DNA of 39,369 nucleotides from a virus. The notes under the pieces are model-generated. The model did not search any database, was not told the DNA's origin, and saw only the letters and a program-made list of their open reading frames with translations. How positions within the stretch are numbered: the first letter of the stretch is position 1; every line of letters starts with the position of its first letter. Both the position numbers and the translations under genes were made by a program. Below, piece by piece: positions 22,221 through 28,700 of this stretch. The DNA lies in IMG/VR virus record IMGVR_UViG_3300031673_000192, positions 1 through 39,369 of that record. One strand, given 5' to 3'.

Positions 22221-22604
22221 ATGTCATCACAGGTAAGAATCTATGATAACGGCGGTAAGACCATAGACCGCTACACGCTGGTAGTTCCTAGCGTCAATAC
22301 GCCGGGGATGCTGGATATGTACGGGTTCAATGATAACCCATACCACCCGCAAGGATTCGGTCAGTATGCGGGCGAATACCGCCAGATGGGTTCGTATTCC
22401 CATCTCGGCAAACTGGTTAGCCTTGAGAGCTTACCAGATGAGGCACGGAGGTTCGTCAAGGATACCTTGACTGAGCCACTGCCTGACGGATACGGAATAT
22501 CTCTATCCAAAGTACGGGGTGGGTCTAAAAAGTCTCCTAAACGGAAGCCGAGTAGGGCTAGATGCGGTTCAAGCCCGACTAGCCTTCGCGGGATAAGGAG
22601 GTAG
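22221..22604 (+). CDS. Unknown protein with basic PTSLRGIRR tail
   Basis: 127 aa. The first 95 residues form a compact-looking domain (VRIYDNGGKTIDRYTLVVPS; PYHPQGFGQYAGEYRQMG; GKLVSLESLPDEARRFVKDT) that I associate with phage proteins of unknown function. A basic linker (KKSPKRKPSRARCG) ends in SSPTSLRGIRR, shared with the next two proteins. The last codons (ATA AGG AGG) also form the ribosome-binding site of the next gene. Confidence 0.6.
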   Translation: MSSQVRIYDNGGKTIDRYTLVVPSVNTPGMLDMYGFNDNPYHPQGFGQYAGEYRQMGSYSHLGKLVSLESLPDEARRFVKDTLTEPLPDGYGISLSKVRGGSKKSPKRKPSRARCGSSPTSLRGIRR

Positions 22605-22607
22605 ATT

Positions 22608-22931
22608 ATGCCATTCGTGAATAGGAAAACAGGTAAAGGGACTACATCCGAACTGCTTGTGTTCCCTGGTGAGTTATATGGAGACGAGGACGGTATCGGT
22701 GTCTTAGTTAACGGGCGTACGGGCAAGGCGACTAACCGCTGGGGGGACGGCACTGCTGGTCTGTCCGCCCTAGTGCGAGAAGGTGCTGAAGAGGAAACCG
22801 AAGCCTATATGCCCTACACGATGGAGGAATACGAGTGGAAGCACTCTAAACCGAGAGCCAAGAAGCCGACTGCCAAGCGCAAGTCTAGCAAGCGGTCATC
22901 TACTCTCACGAGTGTCAGAGGGATAAGGTAA
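22608..22931 (+). CDS. Unknown protein with basic LTSVRGIR tail
   Basis: 107 aa. N-terminal 75 residues are acidic and Gly-rich (GDEDGIGVLVNGRTGKATNR). A Lys/Arg-rich linker (KPRAKKPTAKRKSSKRSS) ends in TLTSVRGIR, like its two neighbours, while the folded parts differ. This suggests a common tail on unrelated domains. It has an AGGAGGTAG site encoded by the end of the previous gene. Confidence 0.6.
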   Translation: MPFVNRKTGKGTTSELLVFPGELYGDEDGIGVLVNGRTGKATNRWGDGTAGLSALVREGAEEETEAYMPYTMEEYEWKHSKPRAKKPTAKRKSSKRSSTLTSVRGIR

Positions 22932-22943
22932 GGAGGTATGGAT

Positions 22944-23297
22944 ATGGATACTAAAATGTCAGGTAGTGTTCGAGACATTGTAAATTACACGGCAGGAACG
23001 GATGCCCGTGAGACCGTAGTGGATGCCAAGACGGGGGCAAAAATCCGTATTGATATTGACAGTGCTGGGTATGACGAGGATACTGGCGAAATGGGTGAGC
23101 CGTTCTACATAGAACACGGCGACAATCTCTACGATGCTTTCGACCGCAAAGAGGCAGTAATGATACTGTCCAATATCCGTAAGGGCAAACAGTTCCCGGA
23201 TATGCCGGATAGCCCGAAGCCCAGAAAACCGAGGGTTAAGAAATCATCCAAGCGGTCATCTAGTACCCCGACCAGTATGCGGGGGATAAGGAGATAA
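22944..23297 (+). CDS. Unknown protein with basic PTSMRGIRR tail
   Basis: 117 aa from ATG 22944, 7 nt after AGGAGG; ATG 22938 would be only 1 nt from that site. The domain (ETVVDAKTGAKIRIDIDSAG; GEPFYIEHGDNLYDAFDRKE) is acidic, with a helix EAVMILSNIRKG. A proline/lysine linker (PKPRKPRVKKSSKRSS) leads to TPTSMRGIRR. The twelve bases CCGACCAGTATG in this tail are identical in the tail of the 31332 gene. Confidence 0.6.
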   Translation: MDTKMSGSVRDIVNYTAGTDARETVVDAKTGAKIRIDIDSAGYDEDTGEMGEPFYIEHGDNLYDAFDRKEAVMILSNIRKGKQFPDMPDSPKPRKPRVKKSSKRSSSTPTSMRGIRR

Positions 23298-23299
23298 CT

Positions 23300-23545
23300 A
23301 TGTCTAAGCCGCGAGTGGGCCGCAAGGTAGGCAGTAAAGTTAAACTCACCTCTTGGGCGAGGAAGATTTACCCTCAATTCGTGGGTAAAGTAGGTGTCGT
23401 CCGGGGGAAAGAGATACTGACTAAAGGGCACGGTCTGATGCGGTCAGCGTATCGCAACGTCCCATACAAGCTGAATTACTGGGTCAGGTTTGAGGGTGAG
23501 AAGCGGGACTACTTCTTGGGTGCTGACTGCCTGACAAGTGCTTGA
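23300..23545 (+). CDS. Unknown basic protein, possible SH3/KOW-like barrel
   Basis: 81 aa. VGSKVKLTSWARKIYPQFVG and KVGVVRGKEILTKG followed by NYWVRFEGEKRDYFLGADCL have the hydrophobic and Gly spacing of small SH3-like/KOW beta barrels. That is a fold impression, not an identified family. Strongly basic. RBS GGAGATAA overlaps the previous tail codons. Confidence 0.5.
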   Translation: MSKPRVGRKVGSKVKLTSWARKIYPQFVGKVGVVRGKEILTKGHGLMRSAYRNVPYKLNYWVRFEGEKRDYFLGADCLTSA

Positions 23546-23565
23546 TGAGAGTAAGGAGGTAAGTT

Positions 23566-23673
23566 ATGCCAAATCGAGATAAAACCGGCCCCGAAGGTAA
23601 GGGACCGAGAACAGGTAGAAAGCTGGGTGGTTGTAAACCTAAGAAGAAGAGCAAGAAGGGGGGACGGAGATAG
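23566..23673 (+). CDS. Small basic DUF5320-like protein
   Basis: 35 aa: starts MPNRDKTGPEGKGPRTGRK, ends in a KKKSKKGGRR cluster. The RDxTGPxGxGPxTGR pattern matches, from memory, short proteins catalogued as DUF5320, found in archaea, bacteria and phages. ATG 23566 follows AAGGAGGTAAG. Function unknown; the tail could bind nucleic acid. Confidence 0.55.
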   Translation: MPNRDKTGPEGKGPRTGRKLGGCKPKKKSKKGGRR

Positions 23674-23679
23674 GTCAGG

Positions 23680-23868
23680 ATGGAAACCTACGGGGGACGG
23701 TCGGTAGTAGTTATCAGGGGACACAAGTACTACGTATTGTCCCGTCACCGGACCAAGTTCAATGCAAAGAGGCAGGTCAGGAGATCTGACTTTCCCAGAA
23801 CAGCTAAAGTAAGAAAGGTCGGTAAGTGGTGGGCGCTTGTCCAGTTACTGCCGAAGCAATACCAGTAA
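23680..23868 (+). CDS. Unknown small basic protein
   Basis: 62 aa. GHKYYVLSRHRTKFNAKRQV and TAKVRKVGKWWALVQLL. The layout (strand, helix with an NAKRQV-type core, R-x-AKVRKV strand, W-rich strand) is like the 24100 and 24450 proteins (SEARNFA...GKLARV...IVWTI; SDAEKVAKRL), suggesting a small alpha/beta family repeated in this operon. Confidence 0.5.
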   Translation: METYGGRSVVVIRGHKYYVLSRHRTKFNAKRQVRRSDFPRTAKVRKVGKWWALVQLLPKQYQ

Positions 23869-23886
23869 TAGAGGAGGTAAACGAAA

Positions 23887-24084
23887 ATGACAGGTGCAAT
23901 GATTATGTCGACGACCCTTCCGACCGTTATTGGGATGGGAGTTGTGGCGGAAACGACCCGGATAATGTTCGACAAGAAAACGGGCAAGAAGAAAGTCGTA
24001 AAAGTCCGCAAGCGGTTCAAAGTCCATCAAGGCGAGCGGGGCGGGAAGTACATTATGAAAAAAGGTCGGAAGATTTACATTTAG
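23887..24084 (+). CDS. Unknown small basic protein with hydrophobic N-terminus
   Basis: 65 aa. The first 25 residues (MTGAMIMSTTLPTVIGMGVV) are hydrophobic, and the rest is basic (KKTGKKKVVKVRKRFKVHQG). It could be a short membrane-associated, nucleic-acid-binding peptide. RBS GAGGAGGTAA. Confidence 0.45.
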   Translation: MTGAMIMSTTLPTVIGMGVVAETTRIMFDKKTGKKKVVKVRKRFKVHQGERGGKYIMKKGRKIYI

Positions 24085-24099
24085 TGGAGGTAACCAGCA

Positions 24100-24303
24100 A
24101 TGGCTAACAGGCGGAAACAGTTTGGCTATAGAACCTTCGGCGGTATCAAATATCGCTTCTCTCGTGATTTTGATACCAAGTCGGAAGCGCGCAACTTTGC
24201 TTCTGTCCTGCGAAAGCGAGGCAAGTTAGCGCGCGTGACGAGGGGGCAGACTTTGGTCTCTCGTAGTCCTTATTATATCGTGTGGACTATAGGAGGTAAA
24301 TAG
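24100..24303 (+). CDS. Unknown small basic protein, alpha/beta family
   Basis: 67 aa. FGGIKYRFSRDFDTKSEARN, FASVLRKRGKLARVTRGQTL and YYIVWTI. DTKSEARNFASVLRKRG is a typical DxKxEAxxxAxxLRxxG helix found in small proteins of several phages and archaea. Paralogue-like to the 23680 and 24450 proteins. RBS GGAGGTAA. Confidence 0.55.
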   Translation: MANRRKQFGYRTFGGIKYRFSRDFDTKSEARNFASVLRKRGKLARVTRGQTLVSRSPYYIVWTIGGK

Positions 24304-24305
24304 AC

Positions 24306-24446
24306 ATGACAGCGTATTGTTTCAAGTGTAGAGCCAAGCGGGAGATGAAAGACCCGCAGGAAGTGACCCTGAAGAACGGCAGGAAAGCCGTACGGGGGAC
24401 GTGTCCAGTGTGTGGGACAAAGATGTTCAAAATAGGGGGTATGTAG
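24306..24446 (+). CDS. DUF5679-like zinc ribbon
   Basis: 46 aa. YCFKCRAKREMKDPQEVTLK and GTCPVCGTKMFKIG: C-x2-C...C-x2-C around a central KNGRKAVRG. From memory this matches the short domain catalogued as DUF5679, common in Chloroflexota and phages. It binds zinc; role unknown. RBS AGGAGGTAA in the preceding gene's last codons. Confidence 0.7.
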   Translation: MTAYCFKCRAKREMKDPQEVTLKNGRKAVRGTCPVCGTKMFKIGGM

Positions 24447-24449
24447 GAG

Positions 24450-24626
24450 ATGAAAGACGTACAGGGAACAATAAAAGTCGGTACGTATCGTGCTTGGGGC
24501 ATCCGCTGGCCATACCGTACCGAGCGCTTCATCCATTTCGGTACTAGGTCGGATGCCGAGAAAGTCGCTAAGCGACTTACTGGGAAGTGGCCGTACAAGC
24601 CGACCGTCCGGGAACTGAAGCTGTAG
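24450..24626 (+). CDS. Unknown small basic protein, alpha/beta family
   Basis: 58 aa; ATG 24450 follows TAGGAG closely. GTYRAWGIRWPYRTERFIHF, then the helix GTRSDAEKVAKRLTGKW. Resembles the 23680 and 24100 proteins in order of elements. Basic. No family name. Confidence 0.5.
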   Translation: MKDVQGTIKVGTYRAWGIRWPYRTERFIHFGTRSDAEKVAKRLTGKWPYKPTVRELKL

Positions 24627-24639
24627 GAGGTGTATAGTC

Positions 24640-24933
24640 GTGGCGACAAAGACAATGTTCGTGCCAACCAAGCACAAGTACCTCGGCGATATGATATCCC
24701 TGCGCAATCCGTCGGCTGCCCGTGGCTCTGTTAAGGAACTCCAGCGCGAGTTTGATGGGGCTAAAACGAAGACCAAGAAGCTCCGTATAGCCCGTGCTAC
24801 ACAACTCGCTGCCAATCGTGCCAGAGTCTCAGTCAAGCGGAGCAACTTGTCCCGCAGGGAGCGGAACGAGTACTGGGCGACGGTCAAGATATACGACTTA
24901 GCCGCGCACAAGATGTTCGCCAGTATGAGGTAG
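24640..24933 (+). CDS. Unknown basic helical protein
   Basis: 97 aa from GTG 24640 after AGGAGGTG. Mostly helical and Arg/Lys-rich (SVKELQREFDGAKTKTKKLR; RATQLAANRARVSVKRSNLS; RRERNEYWATVKIYDLAAHK). No family recognised. Probably a nucleic-acid-associated protein given its charge. Confidence 0.5.
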   Translation: MATKTMFVPTKHKYLGDMISLRNPSAARGSVKELQREFDGAKTKTKKLRIARATQLAANRARVSVKRSNLSRRERNEYWATVKIYDLAAHKMFASMR

Positions 24934-24942
24934 GAGGATGCA

Positions 24943-25338
24943 ATGAACTTTGTGCAAAGAGTATCATCCATTGTTAAGAAACACATTGCCAGCATCGAAG
25001 CGGCGTACGATCGGCGAGTAGCCGAAGCCGAGGTTCGTGCTAGACACAAGCTAGATAGGGCGCGAACCAAGCAGGAGCGGGAGCTGGCTATGTTGCAACT
25101 CCGGCGGGACAAGGCGACGCTGAGGAAGGAGTTGTCTGAGGCTAAGGTAGCTACCTACAAGGCTGAAACGGCTGCCAAGAAAGCCCGCAGGGAGGCAGGA
25201 GACTTGACTGTCGGGGAGCGCCTCGGTGCCGTCGGGTCAAGACTGGGTAGGGAGACAGTGGGTGTATACCGGGCTTTAGAGAAAGCACAACGCCCTAAAC
25301 GAAGACGGACTACACGGAAGGTTACCAAGCGGAGGTAG
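24943..25338 (+). CDS. Basic coiled-coil protein
   Basis: 131 aa. Residues 10-95 are a continuous charged helix rich in Ala, Arg, Lys and Glu (EAEVRARHKLDRARTKQERE). The end is a strongly basic KRRRTTRKVTKRR. A scaffold or DNA-organising protein is plausible from composition only. RBS AGGAGGATG, with the start 6 nt downstream. Confidence 0.5.
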   Translation: MNFVQRVSSIVKKHIASIEAAYDRRVAEAEVRARHKLDRARTKQERELAMLQLRRDKATLRKELSEAKVATYKAETAAKKARREAGDLTVGERLGAVGSRLGRETVGVYRALEKAQRPKRRRTTRKVTKRR

Positions 25339-25341
25339 AAT

Positions 25342-25524
25342 ATGGCGAAATCCAAGGCGAAGAAAAAGAACACCGGAGTCAAGAAGCGAACATCCAAGAG
25401 AAAGAATAAGTACAGTGTCAGCCAAGTCAAGGAGGATGCGCCACAGCGCCGGAAGTTCTCTCGAGGTGGCCGAGTCGAAGCCTATACGTTCGGTGAAGCA
25501 CTGGGGAGCAAGAGGTGGCCTTAG
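25342..25524 (+). CDS. Unknown very basic small protein
   Basis: 60 aa. The first half is almost entirely Lys/Arg/Ser (AKSKAKKKNTGVKKRTSKRK) and the rest is RRKFSRGGRVEAYTFGEALG. Last gene of the small-protein operon, followed by an intrinsic terminator. Charge suggests DNA or RNA binding; nothing more can be said. Confidence 0.5.
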   Translation: MAKSKAKKKNTGVKKRTSKRKNKYSVSQVKEDAPQRRKFSRGGRVEAYTFGEALGSKRWP

Positions 25525-25548
25525 TCTATGGTTTAGCCCTTCTTCGTA

Positions 25549-25577
25549 GCGGGGGTATTGACAACCCTCGCTTTTTG
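25549..25577 (+). terminator. Intrinsic terminator overlapping the next promoter
   Basis: GCGGGGGT (25549-25556) pairs with ACCCTCGC (25564-25571), one G-U, and TTTTTG follows. The 7-nt loop contains the TTGACA -35 box of the next promoter, so the two signals are superimposed. Confidence 0.75.
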
Positions 25578-25586
25578 TTATACAAT
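25558..25586 (+). promoter_or_regulatory. Promoter of the morphogenesis module
   Basis: TTGACA (25558-25563), 17 bp, TACAAT (25581-25586). The spacer contains the 3' half of the terminator and its T-tract. Confidence 0.8.
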
Positions 25587-25619
25587 GTTGAGTAATGTTG
25601 GATAAGGGTTGGATGTGCG

Positions 25620-25781
25620 ATGGTCAGTAACCCATGGAAGAATAAGGAAAGATACCGTTGCCGGAAGTGTCGCTCGGTTCGTCTCGTAAAGGACGGGTTG
25701 AACCAAGACGGCAAGCAACGGTACCGATGCCGAAGATGTAATAGTGTCACGATTAGACCGCGGGGGTTGAGGAATGGCTGA
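25620..25781 (+). CDS. Zinc ribbon protein, transposase-ribbon type
   Basis: 53 aa, overlapping the start of the giant gene by 8 nt. RYRCRKCRSVRLVKDG and RYRCRRCNSVTIRPRG are paired CxxC knuckles in the InsA-like arrangement, as in the 16851 and 21910 proteins. First gene after the module promoter, so possibly a regulator of it. The ribosome-binding site is weak (GGGTTGG). Confidence 0.55.
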   Translation: MVSNPWKNKERYRCRKCRSVRLVKDGLNQDGKQRYRCRRCNSVTIRPRGLRNG

Positions 25782-28700
25782 TGATACAAGAGGGGTAGCG
25801 ACTACCTCGGTAGCGACTACCTCGGCACCACCTACTACTCCGCAACCCAGCTATGCGAAGCAGAAAGCGGAGCAGAGAGCTAGAGTAGACGCTAAAAAAG
25901 CTGCTCGCAAAGCAGGGACGTGGAAGAAGGGTACACCATGGAAGGGTTCAGAAGCCTACAAGGCTCAGGAGGCTGAGAAGAAAGCCAGAGCCGAGAAAGC
26001 AAGGGCTAAAGCGGAAGCGTCTGTAGAATTCATCGGTGCTCCCGAACCTGCTGTGGTTCCACCTGCAGAGCCTGTAGAGTTCGTTGGTGTTCCTCCTACC
26101 AAGGAGAGACCTGCTACGGTTGAGGCTTACCTGCCTGCCAAGGTTCGTGGAGCCAGACCTGATATCCAGCTAAGTGCTATGCGAAAAGCCGGTGCTCCAC
26201 TGGCTGTGCAACTGGACTTCATTAAAACTCACTCCGATGTCGCTCTCCCGTCTAGGGTATCCGAGACTATCAACAAGCAGTTAGCAGATTATAGCAAACT
26301 CACAGGCAAGGCTAAGTTTAATAGGGCTGTCCAGCTGGGTTTTGTCCCTAGAGGTAGTGTCTACGCCGGCGAGAAGGACGGGAGCTTTGTATATTATACT
26401 GTTGCGCAAGCCAGAGGGCAAGAGAAGGCTAAACAGGACTGGATATCCCAGCAGGTTTCTGCTGGATATGCCAAGAACCTTGCCGAAGCCGAGAAGCAAT
26501 TAGCCGAGATCCAGAGTGGGAAGTATAAGGCGTTTATGCCTGACCCCGACGACCCTGGGAACATCAAAAAGGGCAAGTTTGTCCTAGTGTGGGAGGCGTT
26601 TGCGAAGCAGAGGGACGAGATGGGGTTATCCCCGGAAGAATTAGGGGAGGTGTACTCTGGTAAGTATAAGGTGGGTGAGATTGCTACCACCAAAGCGTAT
26701 GCAAGACAACAGGTTGCCCTGCAACGACTATCTAGTGCTGGCTTCGTGGAGAAACTTCCCGAAGGGGCATATATGAGGGCGTTCGGTCCCTCACTCCGCG
26801 AGTACACGCTCCCTGCTATGGCTGAGTTTGTTCGGAAGAACCCCGATGGAATGAAGACACTACGTGATGCTGGTTTTGGGGACGATATTCTGTCCGCAGT
26901 TACTCAGTGGAATAAAACTACTGGTAGTATCGCCGCCCACTTAGACAAGGGTGTTGTACCTACCGGAACAGGATTTGCGAGGCGTCTTGGGTTGTCCTCT
27001 GGGGAACTAAGCTCGTTAGGTAGAGCCTTAGACGACCTCGATATCAAGCCTGTCAAGGGGTCATACACTGAAGCCTATCGGCAACTCAATGACGACCAAA
27101 AGCGAGCGGTTGCCGTCCTGTTCGACAAGGATTGGACGAAGGGTAGTGTCTTCTCCGCCTTTGCGAAAGACATTGAACACATATCCAGCAAAAACCTCGC
27201 CCTGCAGTTGCTCTTTGCCCCGATACAGCCGATTACAACCCCTATTGGGAAGCGGTTGACTTTACCAGAAGCCAAAGCACAGCTAACAAAGACCTATAAG
27301 ACTGAATTATCCGCCCTGCGCGATTATGTGAAACCCGATGGCTCGTTCGATGTCAAGAAACTAGACAAAGCGGATCCGGCGAAGGTTCAGGCTATTGCCG
27401 AGGATATAGGGTATGAGACATCTGACGACCTGAAGGCTGGGTTGGAGTATTACAACTATGGAACGAGGGTAACAGCAAAAGAGTGGGCTATCGGTGGGTT
27501 GGTGGCTGCTCTGGATGTTATGATGCTGGGTCTCCCTGTTAGTTCAATCGGTTCCGCAACATTGGCGAGAATGACGGGGATGAGAGTGATACCAACCGTT
27601 GCCCGGGGTGCCATTACAACAGTTGGTCGCTTAACAGGCGAGATAGTAAAGAGGGGTGTACCTGCCGGGTTAGGCGTCCTGCTTCTACCTGACGCCGCAA
27701 AAACCGTTCTTAGCCCTAAAGCTAGTCCCACGGAAAAAGTATTGGCTGTTGGTGTCGAAGCCCTTTTGTTTGCCGGTGTCGCTATTGGTGGTGGCAAGTT
27801 TGTGTTCAAGGAGGTCCGCCAAGCTGTACGTCCGGGGAGTTTTGAGCCACCTAACTTGTCGTTGGAGATTAGTATCCCTAGGACGCAGTTGAAGGGGTTT
27901 ATGACCCCTGAATATGCTGTGGATTTGGTACAACAGGTGGAGAAGATATACGGAGGCAAGCTCCCTCGTGCCGTAGAGCAAGCACTCAAAATGTTCAAGC
28001 GACCAGAAGACGCTCTTGCCTATGCTGAGCAGTTTGTGTCGTATAGCAAGTTGACAGGTCAGATCAAGACGGTAAGAGGGGGTGTCGTCGGGGGAACACC
28101 GAGGGAGACATCTATCAGGGCTAGGAGTAATCCAGCACAGGTGTCTCTTGACCAGCGAATTTTATTTAGCGTTAAACCCGACATCAATACCTATCTCCGG
28201 CAGATAGGCAAACTCGGCAAGGATGTCACTCCCACGGGTTCAATGGAGTGGTGGTCACCCAACTTCTCCGGCGATGTCGCTGGGTGGTACTTGGGCAAGA
28301 TACCGCAGGAAGTAGTCAACTCATTTCGCGTCGCCAATCGTGCGTTGGTTACCAAGAAGACTGCGGAGACGGTATTGCGTGAACTTTTAGAGAACCCGTC
28401 CAGTCCCAAGTTCAAGGACTACGTGATACCCAAGGATACGATTCCTAAGATAAAGGATTGGTATTCTCCTGGTGGCAAAATGCTCCGCTACAGCTCTAAA
28501 GACATACGGGATTTGCCTATGGTTGTCCACGAAGCGGTTTCTAAGCAGATGCGGAACGAGAGGATATGGATGGCAGCCAAGAAGCGCAACTTTGGCGACC
28601 CCGTATCCGCGGCGAACGACCTGCTCAGGCGTGAAGTAGAACGGAGAGCACTATTACCTCCCGGGCATCCCGATGCTCTGCCCCAAGGTGTTTACCCTGT

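Noticed and set aside
24273-25112. 279-codon minus-strand open frame
   Set aside because: It lies fully opposite several small genes with good ribosome-binding sites, has no such site of its own and gives a Ser/Leu/Arg-rich sequence typical of a shadow frame.
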